64,000 bases of DNA from G963664115 sp965263045 (lineage in GTDB: Bacteria > Acidobacteriota > Terriglobia > 20CM-2-55-15). The position numbers and the translations under genes are program-made. The notes under the pieces are model-generated. The model searched no databases. It was given only the letters and a program-made list of their open reading frames with translations, and was not told the DNA's origin. Of the stretch, positions 28,143 through 36,996 are shown in pieces (the first letter of the stretch is position 1; each line of letters opens with the position of its first letter). The stretch lies in contig CBDHGK010000041.1 in the NCBI GenBank assembly GCA_965263045.1, positions 3,906,001-3,970,000 on the forward strand. Reading direction: 5' to 3'.

Positions 28143-28289
28143 CCCATCCGATTATCTAATTACTCTGACGCGTCGGCTCCGCCTCCTTGTCCCCCGGGAC
28201 CGTCGGGCGTCCACCCGCACCGTCGGACCGGTGCGGGTGAACAACGAGGCGGAGCCGAGGCGTTCAGAGTAAGTAGATGATCGGATGGG
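28143..28289. repeat. Long imperfect palindrome containing repeat copy B
   Basis: Two arms of about 48 bases (28143-28190 and 28240-28289) are imperfect reverse complements. Both include the GGCGGAGCCGA core (CGGCTCCGCC on the other arm) and end in the ATCCGAT/ATCGGAT tip. The second half (28214-28289) is the 75-base repeat also found at 23846-23920. The structure suggests a small non-autonomous mobile or REP-like element. Confidence 0.75.
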
Positions 28290-28314
28290 ATAGGCCAAAA
28301 CTGCCAGGCAGTAG

Positions 28315-28398
28315 AGATCCGGGACGGACACCTAATTCTGCGGTTCTGCTCACCAATACGGGCTGTTCTATCCCGAATTAGGTGTCCGTCCCGGATCT
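28315..28398. repeat. 24-bp perfect inverted repeat with GACGGACACCTAATT motif
   Basis: The arms at 28315-28338 and 28375-28398 are perfect reverse complements over 24 bases, separated by 36 bases. The core GGGACGGACACCTAATT recurs as an interspersed palindromic repeat in several deltaproteobacterial and related genomes, often with REP-associated tyrosine transposases (recollection, not checked). Confidence 0.75.
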
Positions 28399-28422
28399 CC
28401 GGATCGCACGGATCGCACACCA

Positions 28423-28457
28423 TTAAAAAAGGCGGCCCAGACGGGCCGCCCTTCTTC
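28423..28457 (-). terminator. Intrinsic terminator of the radical SAM gene
   Basis: A GC-rich hairpin (arms GGGCGGCCCG and CGGGCCGCC type, loop TCT) lies just after the radical SAM stop and is followed on the minus strand by CTTTTTTA, a classical terminator. Confidence 0.88.
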
Positions 28458-28474
28458 ACAAAACAGTGTCTCGA

Positions 28475-30631
28475 TTATTTGGACGCCGACATCGCCGCTT
28501 CGCCTTCTTCCTTGCGATTCAGCACTTCGATCTTGATTAAATCGAGCTTGCTGGGTTTCTTCCCAAGAACCATCTCTTCGTAGATTTCGCGCGTCTTGGC
28601 CGCTTCGCGCTGCGCCTTCCGCTGCTGCTTCTCTTCGTCCGCGGCTGTCAATGGCAGGGCTCCGCGGTCACGCACACGCTCGGCATCTTCGGCCTTAATG
28701 ACCAGGCCATGTTCGATGGATTCCAACTCCACTTCCTTGCCGCCGGCATAGACGCCGTGCTTTCCGTTTTCCTTGTACCACTCGGCGACGGTGTGCGTTT
28801 TGAACATGTTCTCGATAATGTTCCGCCACCCGACACCGGTGTTATAGGCGCAGAAAGAAATCTCGCCCATCTGTGTCGCGTAAGGAATGATGCACATTTC
28901 CGTACGGCGGAAATCATAGTTGAACAGGTCCTGGAACCACATCCCGGCCACAAACAGGAAGTTCCAGGGGTCGGCACGCCGTTTCTCGACATCGGAGAGG
29001 CGGTCCTGGCCCGAGATCTTGCCGTAGTCCCTGCCGGTTAAACCGAACGACTTGTCAAACTTCTTGAACAGGTCGCCCAGGGTCAAACTTGCCGGCGCAC
29101 GATGAGGATTGTAGTGCTTCAGCAACGCCAGGCCCATCATGGCGTTCGACGCCCACTTCCCGCGGCCGGCATCGGTAACATTCTGCATGTCGCTTACCAG
29201 ACCGGGGATGTTGAGGAACTGCGGCACCGGCACCATTTCCTTGGTTTCCTTGTTGATCATCAAGGCCGTACCCACACCGCAATTGGGATGGCAGCCACAA
29301 CTGACCTGACCCCATTCCCGTTCCGACCCGTGCGCCAGATCGGCGAAGTCAGCGAAGGAACCCATCAGCGAAAGAGGGAACCAGTCCCGTGTCGGTTCGG
29401 TGATGCCCACCTGCTGTTTGACGTCATGCGCCAGGTGCGAAAGCGTGTAGCGCTGGCGAAGCCTGCGTTCGGGAGTGATCTCTTCATCCCGACCCGTGAA
29501 AGAAACAGGCTGGAATGAAATGAAGGCGATCTTCTTGGGGTTGTCCATCGCGAACCGAAGGATCGAGCCCACCTGGTCGTTGTTGAGGCCGTTGACCAGC
29601 GTGACGACGAGAATGATTTCCACCCCCGCTTCATGCAGGTTGTTGATGGCCCGCAACTTCACGTCAAACAGATTACCGACCTGCCGATGACTGTTCGCAT
29701 CGTTGCCAATGCCGTCGAACTGCAGGTACACGTATCGGAGGCCCGCTTTCGCCGCTGCCCGGCAGAATTCTTTGCTCTTGGCAAACTCGATCCCATTGCT
29801 CGCTGCCTGCGTACTGGCGAACCCGAGCTTCCTGGCGTGTTTCACCGCATCGAGGAAGAACGGAGACATCGTCGGTTCCCCACCCGAAAACTGAATCGAC
29901 ATCTGTCGGCGCGGCTTGATTTGCATCGCATTGTCCATGATTTCCTGGATATCGTCCCAGGTGAGTTCGTGGACATAGCCGACCTGGTTCGCATCCATGA
30001 AGCAGGGGTCGCACATCATGTTGCAACGGTTTGTCAGATCGACCGTCAGGACACTGCCGCGACCATGTTTGATCGTGCTGCTGCCGTGATTGTGGAGGGT
30101 CTCGTCGTTGTGGGCCGGAAGATCCCGTCCCGGGAAGTTCTTTTCAATCCATTCCAGAAACCGCACGTCGACCGCCATCATGTCTTCGATCTGGCCGTGC
30201 TCGGGACAATTCTTGATCATCCAGACCTGTCCGTCACGCTCGACGATATCGGCTTTGATTTCGCCGACTTTCTCATTCAACAAGGTCTTCCAGTCCTGCC
30301 GCCCACTCACAATGGCTTCGCGCGCCTCACGGACGCACTGGGGACAGAGCGAGTCGGTCTGGCGCGGCCAGCCGAGGGTCGGCTTGGTCTTCTGCCAGGA
30401 TTTCTGCAGGGGTTTCTCAGACCACTTGGGTGTGAACGCGGCCTTGGGGTCGTACTTGCTGACGGCGTAGATCGCGTCGAAGGTCACGCCTGCGCCATAA
30501 CATACGGCCGCGTCGATGGCCTTCATCGTCCGCTTGCGGAGCGAGTTCTTACCCGGCCCGCCATTACTGGGTGCGACCGAAGTCGTCCCCTTCGGTTCGA
30601 CCGAAGTCGTCTGCTGCGGTGAGGTAGCCAA
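28475..30631 (-). CDS. Large radical SAM protein, possible tetraether/membrane-spanning lipid synthase relative
   Basis: A 718-residue protein. The radical SAM cluster motif is TNRCNMMCDPCFMD (C-x3-C-x2-C), followed by FSGGEPTMSP as the SAM-binding GGE motif. Before it lies a cysteine-rich N-terminal module with SLCPQCVRE and KNCPEHG. After the core are SCGCHPNCGVGTAL, where further clusters may bind, and a long C-terminal extension rich in charged residues. This arrangement (CPxC...CPEHG, then the SAM core, then extra cysteines) resembles the MJ0619/Tes family, which couples lipid tails to make membrane-spanning lipids; the assignment is by motif only. The start is a TTG directly after AGGAGGCAAA. 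The gene is monocistronic. Confidence 0.85.
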   Translation of the reverse strand: MATSPQQTTSVEPKGTTSVAPSNGGPGKNSLRKRTMKAIDAAVCYGAGVTFDAIYAVSKYDPKAAFTPKWSEKPLQKSWQKTKPTLGWPRQTDSLCPQCVREAREAIVSGRQDWKTLLNEKVGEIKADIVERDGQVWMIKNCPEHGQIEDMMAVDVRFLEWIEKNFPGRDLPAHNDETLHNHGSSTIKHGRGSVLTVDLTNRCNMMCDPCFMDANQVGYVHELTWDDIQEIMDNAMQIKPRRQMSIQFSGGEPTMSPFFLDAVKHARKLGFASTQAASNGIEFAKSKEFCRAAAKAGLRYVYLQFDGIGNDANSHRQVGNLFDVKLRAINNLHEAGVEIILVVTLVNGLNNDQVGSILRFAMDNPKKIAFISFQPVSFTGRDEEITPERRLRQRYTLSHLAHDVKQQVGITEPTRDWFPLSLMGSFADFADLAHGSEREWGQVSCGCHPNCGVGTALMINKETKEMVPVPQFLNIPGLVSDMQNVTDAGRGKWASNAMMGLALLKHYNPHRAPASLTLGDLFKKFDKSFGLTGRDYGKISGQDRLSDVEKRRADPWNFLFVAGMWFQDLFNYDFRRTEMCIIPYATQMGEISFCAYNTGVGWRNIIENMFKTHTVAEWYKENGKHGVYAGGKEVELESIEHGLVIKAEDAERVRDRGALPLTAADEEKQQRKAQREAAKTREIYEEMVLGKKPSKLDLIKIEVLNRKEEGEAAMSASK

Positions 30632-30850
30632 TTTGCCTCCTAAGAACGTGTTCGCCCTGCCCGTTGCCTATGGCCTTCCGACGGCCCGCCGGGAAGGGAT
30701 CTCCTCTAGGTTGGGACCGTCGGAACACGCAGGTCCCAGCGAATATAAGTGCGAGCTTCTCTATACATGCAACCGAGCGGATACACTCTGCCAAGCTGTC
30801 ATGAAGCGCCGGTAGAATAACGCAGATTTTTCGATTTCTTCAACACAAAT

Positions 30851-31273
30851 TTAACTGAGAAGTCCTTTTTGGCCAAGACGTTCGGGATCTTGAACGCCGC
30901 CCGCTCCTCGTTCCCTGACGATTTCCACCGAAACATACCGGACACGGCTCGATAGAACCGGTGTCAATTTCCGGACCATTACCCGAACCGTATCGGCTTC
31001 CATATCCGAGACGACACGGCCGGCGATCAGTTCGGCAAACGTTTCTATAAGATGATAGTCGCGATCCCCGGCCAGTTCGACCACCAGCTTCACAACCGCG
31101 GCGTAATCGAGAGCGTCTTTCAGTGAATCGCTGCCGGCAGCTTTTCGAATGTCGGTTGACACCTCAACATCGACAGAGAGTCGCTGCTTCATCGTCCGCT
31201 CTTCAGGGGTGACACCGATCGCGGCCACGCAGTCAATGTCGGCCACGAGAATCTTGTCGGCGGGTGTCGTCAA
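30851..31273 (-). CDS. folB: Dihydroneopterin aldolase
   Basis: A 140-residue enzyme of folate synthesis that cleaves dihydroneopterin to hydroxymethyldihydropterin and glycolaldehyde. Recognised by the opening DKILVADIDCVAAIGVTPEE, the LKDALDYAAVVKLV block, the HLIETFAELIAGRV segment with the catalytic Glu, and the VRVMVRKLTPV strand. It lies 10 bases after a DUF2203 gene on the same strand, and trxB is just upstream of that. No other folate gene is in the window. Confidence 0.88.
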   Translation of the reverse strand: MTTPADKILVADIDCVAAIGVTPEERTMKQRLSVDVEVSTDIRKAAGSDSLKDALDYAAVVKLVVELAGDRDYHLIETFAELIAGRVVSDMEADTVRVMVRKLTPVLSSRVRYVSVEIVRERGAGGVQDPERLGQKGLLS

Positions 31274-31283
31274 TGCATGCTCC

Positions 31284-31682
31284 TCACAGATCTCCGTCCG
31301 TCAACGGCTCCCGACTGGAAAACCCGGTTTCCCGGTCGTGCCAGAATCCGATCGATTCCTCACCCAGATGCCAGCACAAGTACACGACGCGGTCTTCCCG
31401 CAGATACGGGAAGTCGCACAAGCCCTTGTCGAGATCTTTCACGACCACACCCATGTCGCGCACCTGTCCCATCAGACGCATGAGCAGAGAAACCGACTCG
31501 ACATACTCGACGCCGTAAGGGCTAAACGCGTCGAGAATCGCTTTCTCACGGATCTTTTGAATTTCGGGATTCAGCGTCTTAATGCGATCCCACTCCTTAC
31601 GCAGGTCTTCCATCAATGGCCGTAAGCGGGTCAAGGCCTGAACCGCTTCGCCCCTCGTAAAAATTCGTTCGGCTTCTTCCAT
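31284..31682 (-). CDS. DUF2203 family protein
   Basis: A 132-residue helical protein. RIFTRGEAVQALTRLRPLME at the start and RVVYLCWHLGEESIGFWHD near the end, with GVVVKDLDKGLCDFPY before it, match DUF2203, a small family of unknown function widespread in Acidobacteriota and related phyla. The ATG at 31682 begins the conserved part; the longer open frame overlaps trxB and is rejected. It may be co-transcribed with folB and trxB. Confidence 0.82.
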   Translation of the reverse strand: MEEAERIFTRGEAVQALTRLRPLMEDLRKEWDRIKTLNPEIQKIREKAILDAFSPYGVEYVESVSLLMRLMGQVRDMGVVVKDLDKGLCDFPYLREDRVVYLCWHLGEESIGFWHDRETGFSSREPLTDGDL

Positions 31683-31713
31683 GTCTTTGAGACGTCGCAG
31701 AGAACGAAACCGC

Positions 31714-32625
31714 TTATCCCTCGATGTACTTTTCGGCTTCGAGCGCCGCCATACAGCCGGTTCCCGCCGCCGTGACGGCCTGCTTGAAAACCGGGTCCTG
31801 GACGTCGCCACAAGCAAAGACTCCGGGCACGCTCGACCGTGTGGAGCCGGGGGTCGTCACGACATACCCGTTGTCATCCAAATCAATTTGTCCTGCGAAT
31901 ATTCCGGTATTGGGGTTGTGTCCGATTGCAACAAACACGCCTTCTAAGTCCATCTCCGAGGCGACATCATCTTTGATATTCCGAACCCGGATGCCGGTCA
32001 CCGCTTCGTCTCCCACAATATCTTCGACGACACTGTCGTAGAGCACACGGATCTTGTCGTTGGAGAGAGCACGGTCCTGCATTATCTTTGAGGCACGAAA
32101 CTGGTCCCGCCGGTGAATGAGTGCCACATCGGTGGCGAACTTGGTGAGGAAAGTCGCCTCCTCCATCGCCGAATCTCCGCCGCCGACGACAGCGATTTGT
32201 TTGTCGCGGAAAAAGAACCCGTCGCAGGTGGCGCAGGTGGACACGCCGTGGCCCATCAGCCGCCTTTCGTTCTCCAGACCGATCAACTTGGCCGAAGAGC
32301 CGGTCGATATAATGACCGTCTTCGCCTCGAATTCCTGTTTGTCCACAAACACCCGAAACGGATGCGCTCCCAGCTCCACACGATCCACATAACCGTTCAG
32401 AATCTCAGCCCCGAACCGTTCAGCCTGCTTCTTCATGTCTTCCATCAGCCGAGGCCCCATGACGCCCTCCGGAAAGCCCGGAAAGTTGTCGACCATCGTC
32501 GTCAACGTCAGCTGTCCGCCTGGCTCGGAACCCTCGATCAAAACCGGCTTCAGATCGGCCCGCGCCGCATAGATGGCGGCCGTCAGACCCGCGGGTCCGG
32601 AACCGATAATGACGACATTGCGCAT
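31714..32625 (-). CDS. trxB: Thioredoxin-disulfide reductase
   Basis: A 303-residue flavoenzyme. It has the FAD-binding IIGSGPAGLTAAIYAAR at the N-terminus, the redox-active CATC (CATCDGFFFRDKQIAV) and the NADPH-binding VVGGGDSAMEEATFL, then GVFACGDVQDP near the end. It reduces thioredoxin with NADPH. AGGTGAGGTGAATTC precedes the ATG, and a minus-strand TATAAG near 32652 could be the -10. It heads a probable trxB-DUF2203-folB run. Confidence 0.95.
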   Translation of the reverse strand: MRNVVIIGSGPAGLTAAIYAARADLKPVLIEGSEPGGQLTLTTMVDNFPGFPEGVMGPRLMEDMKKQAERFGAEILNGYVDRVELGAHPFRVFVDKQEFEAKTVIISTGSSAKLIGLENERRLMGHGVSTCATCDGFFFRDKQIAVVGGGDSAMEEATFLTKFATDVALIHRRDQFRASKIMQDRALSNDKIRVLYDSVVEDIVGDEAVTGIRVRNIKDDVASEMDLEGVFVAIGHNPNTGIFAGQIDLDDNGYVVTTPGSTRSSVPGVFACGDVQDPVFKQAVTAAGTGCMAALEAEKYIEG

Positions 32626-32870
32626 GAATTCACCTCACCTAAAAAGACAAACTTATAAGGTAGCACATCCGATATGTGAGGAACGGTGGGCTGGCGTTCT
32701 CCAATCAACCTTGATCGACGGACTTCAAGTCTTCACAATGGTTGCCGATTGACGAGGACTTCCTGGCGACCTTGAAATCGATTCACCCGTCGTGGGGGAT
32801 CATGACGAGGATGCGGGCACTCTGAACGAGGTTTTCCTGGCATTTCGTAGCTGTTTCAATAGGAATGTGC

Positions 32871-32892
32871 GACTCTGACCCCAATCTTCGGG
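32871..32892. repeat. Partial REP-like repeat (CTCTGACCCCAAT)
   Basis: GACTCTGACCCCAATCTTCG shares the right half of the repeat found in full at 34238-34263 and 35677-35711. It ends a few bases before the start of the serine hydrolase gene. Confidence 0.55.
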
Positions 32893-32900
32893 AGGTTGCC

Positions 32901-34139
32901 ATGACAGACGTTCGTCCAAGAAACGTGGTGGGTATTGCGCTGTTGTTGGTCGTGTTGCTGCTGCCGTTCGGTGCAGCTGCCCAGTACACGCCCGGGTTGC
33001 ACGACTGGGAAACCCGGCGCCCGGGGGAAGTCGATATGAATGCGACGCTCGTCGAAGAGGCCGTTCAGATGGCCATCGACGGTGAAACCCAGATCACCCG
33101 CGATATGGCCGTCGCACATCAACTCGGCTTCGGAAGCGAGCCCCACGGGGAACCGATCGGGCCGTTTCGGACGCGCGGAGATGCGGCGGGCATCATCATC
33201 CGCAACGGCTACATTGTGACTGAGTGGGGAGAACCCTATCGCGTGGACATGACCCACTCGGTCACCAAAAGCTTCTTGTCGACGACGGTGGGGCTGGCCT
33301 GGGCGGACGGGTTGATTGCCGACCTTGACGAACCGGTGGCCCGTTACATGGCGCCCGTTCTCCTGCCCGAGGGCGACGGGGAACCGGGCGTCGGCGACAG
33401 CAGCTATTCCCGTGAGCCCGTGACGCTGTTTGAAGACGAGCACAATCTGAAGATCACATGGCGCAACCTGCTGCAACAGAACAGCGCTTGGCGTGGCACG
33501 CTGTGGGGCAAACCCGACTGGGCCGATCGCCCGGCGGAAGACCCCGCGACGTGGATGGATATGGACCGTCCGGAACCGGGTACGGTTTATGAGTACAACG
33601 ACACGCGCGTCAACCTGCTGGCCCTGCTGACGATGCAGGTCTGGCGGGAGCCACTGCCGAACGTCCTCCGGCGACGGATCATGGATCCGATTGGGGCTTC
33701 CGGAACATGGCGCTGGCACGGATATGAGAATTCCTGGATCACGCTCAATGGCACCAGGGTCCAGAGCGTCAGCGGCGGCGGACACTGGGGCGGCGGGATG
33801 TTCCTGAGCGCACGCGACCAGGCCCGCCTGGGTCTGTTCACACTGCGCCGGGGAAACTGGAATGGCGAACAGCTCCTGCCTGAAGAATGGTTCGCCATGG
33901 CCACCACACCGTCGGAGCCCAACCCGGGCTACGGGTTCATGAACTATTTCCTCAATGGTCCGGGGCTCGATGGTCAGAAGATGTATCCGAGCGCTCCCGA
34001 CGAAGCCTATGCCCACAGGGGCAACGGCACAAACCTGGTGTACGTCGATCCGGTGAACGATCTCGTGGTCGTGGCGCGTTGGATCCAGCCCGTTGCGATC
34101 GATCCGTTTCTGGCTAAGGTGATCGAGTCCGTCCATTGA
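32901..34139 (+). CDS. Beta-lactamase-fold serine hydrolase, exported
   Basis: A 412-residue protein with a signal peptide (VVGIALLLVVLLLPFGAAAQ). It has the class C/esterase motifs: S-V-T-K in MTHSVTKSFLSTTVGLAWA (nucleophile Ser and general base Lys) and YEYND (Tyr and Asn of the second motif). A third-motif candidate lies in HRGNGTNLVYVD near the end. Such proteins are esterases, D-amino-acid peptidases or relatives of penicillin-binding proteins acting in the periplasm; the substrate is unknown. The ATG at 32901 follows GGGAGGTTGCC. Confidence 0.88.
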   Translation: MTDVRPRNVVGIALLLVVLLLPFGAAAQYTPGLHDWETRRPGEVDMNATLVEEAVQMAIDGETQITRDMAVAHQLGFGSEPHGEPIGPFRTRGDAAGIIIRNGYIVTEWGEPYRVDMTHSVTKSFLSTTVGLAWADGLIADLDEPVARYMAPVLLPEGDGEPGVGDSSYSREPVTLFEDEHNLKITWRNLLQQNSAWRGTLWGKPDWADRPAEDPATWMDMDRPEPGTVYEYNDTRVNLLALLTMQVWREPLPNVLRRRIMDPIGASGTWRWHGYENSWITLNGTRVQSVSGGGHWGGGMFLSARDQARLGLFTLRRGNWNGEQLLPEEWFAMATTPSEPNPGYGFMNYFLNGPGLDGQKMYPSAPDEAYAHRGNGTNLVYVDPVNDLVVVARWIQPVAIDPFLAKVIESVH

Positions 34140-34237
34140 AGGCCCGTGAAGGCCCGTGAAGACAGGTAGACACCGGTGAAGACCCGCACGGATCCGCTAC
34201 GGGCGTGGGAACCCGTTAAATGCGCTTCAATTTAACA

Positions 34238-34263
34238 GGGACATAGGGCTCTGTCCCCAATTT
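34238..34263. repeat. REP-like palindromic repeat, copy 1
   Basis: GGGACATAGGGCTCTGTCCC followed by CAATTT; the ends form a short hairpin (GGGACA/TGTCCC). It abuts the start of the amino-acid permease gene. Confidence 0.7.
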
Positions 34264-34264
34264 G

Positions 34265-35581
34265 ATGGTCGAGACGACACAGGAAGGACTGGTTCGCGTC
34301 ATCCGCCGTTGGGACCTCGGCGCGGTGGTTCTCAACGCCACCATCGGCGCCGGAATATTCGGCCTGCCGTCGGCCGTCTTTGCCCTCGTCGGTGTGTACA
34401 GCCTCTTCGCATTCATCACATGCGCCTTCCTGGTTACCTTGATCATCCTCTGCTTCGCGGAAGTCGGCAGCCGCTACACGCAAACTGGTGGCCCGTATCT
34501 CTACGCGCGCGAAGCCTTCGGTCCGGTCGTCGGATTCGAAGTGGGATGGTTGATGTGGATCGCCCGGGTCACGGCGTTCGCCGCCAATTGCAATCTCCTC
34601 ATCGCCTATTTCAGTTTCTTTGTTCCCTCGGTCGAGACTGGAGCTATCCGCGCCGCCACCATCACCCTCATCGTAGCTTCGCTCACCGCGATCAATGTCA
34701 TCGGCGTCCGCGATGCCACGAGGCTGACGAACGGACTGACGATCGCCAAGCTGCTGCCGCTAACCTTATTTATAGGTGTCGGATTTTTCTTTATCGACAG
34801 TGGGAGCTACGCGCTTTCAGCGCGCCCGGCGTTTGGAGATTTCTCGGTCTCGGTCCTGCTGCTTGTCTATGCCTTCACGGGTTTTGAAACGGCGGTCATA
34901 CCGGCGGGCGAGGCCCGGGATCCGAAGCGCGATCTCCCCTGGGCCCTGTTGAGCGCAATCGCCGTGGTCACGATCTTTTATGTCCTGATCCAGCTGGTCG
35001 CCATCGGCACGCTTCCGGAGTTGGCTGAATCGGCGCGGCCACTGGCCGATGCTGGAGGGCGATTTCTCGGTCCGATGGGGGCGGCCATCATTTCGGCGGG
35101 CGCCCTGGTTTCAATCCTTGGAAACCTCAACGTCACCCTGATGGTCACACCACGACTGCCGTTTGCGATGGCCGAACGCGGTGAGCTGCCCGCGTTCATT
35201 GGAGCCACGCACGCCCGGTTCCACACGCCGCATACCGCGATATATGTTACGGGGTTCGTTGTCCTTGTCCTGACCTTGACAGGGACATTCGTCTATGCCG
35301 CGACGATCAGCGTCATTGCACGATTGCTGGCCTACGCATCCACGTGCGTGGCGCTGCCTCTGCTCCGCCGGCGGGACAATTCGCCTCCGGCGAGGTTCGT
35401 CGCGCCACTGGGAACAGCCGTTTCCGTCGTCTCGTTGTTGCTGACCGTCTGGCTCCTGACTAACAGTACTGCGGTTCAGGCCAGAGACGCGGGGATCGCA
35501 GCGGCCATCGGGCTCGTCATCTATTTCGCATCGGCCCGCGGGGTCACGCGCAGAAGGGGGAAGATTGAAACCGGGCTGTAG
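34265..35581 (+). CDS. APC-family amino acid permease
   Basis: A 438-residue permease with about twelve hydrophobic segments. The first segment carries NATIGAGIFGLPSAVF, the unwound helix motif of APC transporters. Other family features are YTQTGGPYLYAREAFG and FETAVIPAGEARDPKRDLP. It probably imports or exchanges amino acids across the inner membrane; specificity cannot be deduced. The preceding TTG (34262) and the ATG (34265) are both possible starts; no clear ribosome-binding site is present because a REP-like repeat fills the region just upstream. Confidence 0.9.
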   Translation: MVETTQEGLVRVIRRWDLGAVVLNATIGAGIFGLPSAVFALVGVYSLFAFITCAFLVTLIILCFAEVGSRYTQTGGPYLYAREAFGPVVGFEVGWLMWIARVTAFAANCNLLIAYFSFFVPSVETGAIRAATITLIVASLTAINVIGVRDATRLTNGLTIAKLLPLTLFIGVGFFFIDSGSYALSARPAFGDFSVSVLLLVYAFTGFETAVIPAGEARDPKRDLPWALLSAIAVVTIFYVLIQLVAIGTLPELAESARPLADAGGRFLGPMGAAIISAGALVSILGNLNVTLMVTPRLPFAMAERGELPAFIGATHARFHTPHTAIYVTGFVVLVLTLTGTFVYAATISVIARLLAYASTCVALPLLRRRDNSPPARFVAPLGTAVSVVSLLLTVWLLTNSTAVQARDAGIAAAIGLVIYFASARGVTRRRGKIETGL

Positions 35582-35676
35582 GTGCGGGCAATCCCTCTGG
35601 GACCCGCGTCGTTCGGCCGGCCCTCCTCCTCACAATCATCTCAAAACTTTGTGCGCTCTGAGACCGCGAAATAAAA

Positions 35677-35711
35677 GGGGACATAGGGCTCTGACCCCAA
35701 TTTCGGGGGAC
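35677..35711. repeat. REP-like palindromic repeat, copy 2
   Basis: GGGGACATAGGGCTCTGACC then CCAATTTCGGGGG: the same core as copy 1 with slightly longer flanks. It sits between the permease gene and tRNA-Arg(TCG). Confidence 0.7.
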
Positions 35712-35789
35712 GATGATGGGCACGCGCGGCCTATCGACGGCTCGAACCCCTGCCGAAAACCCTTCCTTCCTGATAGAATCGGGTTCGAC

Positions 35790-35863
35790 GCGCCCATAGC
35801 TCAGCTGGATAGAGCACCGGACTTCGAATCCGTAGGTCGGGGGTTCGAATCCCTCTGGGCGTA
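35790..35863 (+). tRNA. tRNA-Arg (anticodon TCG)
   Basis: Acceptor GCGCCCA/TGGGCGT, D-arm GCTCAGCTGGATAGAGC, anticodon stem-loop CCGGA-CTTCGAA-TCCGT (anticodon TCG) and T-arm GGGGG-TTCGAAT-CCCTC form a normal cloverleaf with discriminator A. The outermost anticodon-stem pair is C-T. CCA is not encoded. Confidence 0.95.
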
Positions 35864-35964
35864 TTCGTCGGCTACCGAGGGTCGGACTTGAAAGCGGCAA
35901 GTTTCCAGAAGATACCGGCCTCCTTCCTCCGGACGCTAGTCGGAACAAAACTTAGAGCAAGCGA

Positions 35965-36822
35965 ATGACCGTCCTGCTCCGGCCCGCCACTGCCGCGGAT
36001 GTGCACGCCTGCGGCGCCATCTGTTATGAGGCTTTCAGGTCCGTCGCCCAGGCACACAACTTTCCCTCGGATTGGCGCTCACCTGACGACGCATCCACAG
36101 CAATCGCCCGGATCCTGGCCCATCCGGGCTTCTACGGAGTAGTCGCCGTTGTCGATGGACGGCTGGTCGGCAGCTGCTTCATGGACGAACGGGCGAGGGT
36201 CGTCGGGCTGGGACCCATCACGGTGGATCCGACGCTTCAGGCCGGCTCGGTCGGTCGACGATTGATGGAACATTCCCTGGAACGCGTGCGGCAACAGGGC
36301 AAGAACGGAGTGCGGCTGGTGCAGGCGGCCTATAACAACCAGTCGCTGTCCCTGTACATGAAGCTGGGATTCGAAGTCCGGGAACCGCTCGCCAATTTGC
36401 AGGGTCGGCCCATCGGCCTCGCATTGCCTGGCCACCGGGTCCGGCCAGTTCGGGAAAACGAAATCGACGTGTGCAGTGGAATTTGTCGCAAAATCCACGG
36501 CTACGAGCGAAGCAGTGAACTCGCCGAGGCGGTCGACGCCGGTACGGCCCGACTCGTCGAGGACGACAATCGAGTTTTGGGCTATGCAACCGTGATCGGG
36601 TTCCGGGGTCACGCCGTGGCCGAAACCGACGACGCACTGAAGGCGCTGATCGGGGCTGCGGACAGGTTCGGTGGGACCGGGTTTCTCCTGCCGAGCCGAA
36701 ACGGAGAACTCTTCCGATGGTGCCTCGCTAACGGCCTTCGGGTCGTGCAGGCGATGACCTACATGAGCCTGGGCACGTACAGGGATCCGGCGGGGGCATA
36801 TCTTCCGTCCATACTCGCCTGA
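35965..36822 (+). CDS. Double-GNAT-domain N-acetyltransferase
   Basis: A 285-residue protein. The first GNAT domain (residues about 1-150) has LGPITVDPTLQAGSVGRRLM, with a weak acetyl-CoA loop (the usual Q/RxxGxG/A is QAGSVG), and ends SLYMKLGFEVRE. A second, more divergent GNAT-like half follows (VRPVRENEIDVCSGICRKIH onward) and has a poor acetyl-CoA motif, so it is probably structural or degenerate. Substrate unknown. It is convergent with the glnK operon. Confidence 0.82.
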   Translation: MTVLLRPATAADVHACGAICYEAFRSVAQAHNFPSDWRSPDDASTAIARILAHPGFYGVVAVVDGRLVGSCFMDERARVVGLGPITVDPTLQAGSVGRRLMEHSLERVRQQGKNGVRLVQAAYNNQSLSLYMKLGFEVREPLANLQGRPIGLALPGHRVRPVRENEIDVCSGICRKIHGYERSSELAEAVDAGTARLVEDDNRVLGYATVIGFRGHAVAETDDALKALIGAADRFGGTGFLLPSRNGELFRWCLANGLRVVQAMTYMSLGTYRDPAGAYLPSILA

Positions 36823-36918
36823 CCCCGTATACGTGGGTCAGCACGAGCGGACTGCGGAATTTCGATGAGGGCAAATGACGTTCGTTCACTGAATATGAAC
36901 GAACCCATTGTGGTGAAA

Positions 36919-36988
36919 CGGTCCAGCCGGACGCTTGGGATACGGCATCCGATTGTCAGCCGGCCAGGGCTACGCGTCGGCTGGACCG
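36919..36988. repeat. 11-bp inverted repeat between convergent genes
   Basis: CGGTCCAGCCG (36919-36929) and CGGCTGGACCG (36978-36988) are perfect inverted arms 48 bases apart, between the convergent GNAT and glnK genes. There is no T-run, so a terminator role is unproven. Confidence 0.4.
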
Positions 36989-36996
36989 CTTACCGT

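Noticed and set aside
30851..35900. Long antisense frames over trxB, the hydrolase and other genes
   Set aside because: They are shadows of clearly recognisable genes on the other strand in high-GC DNA.
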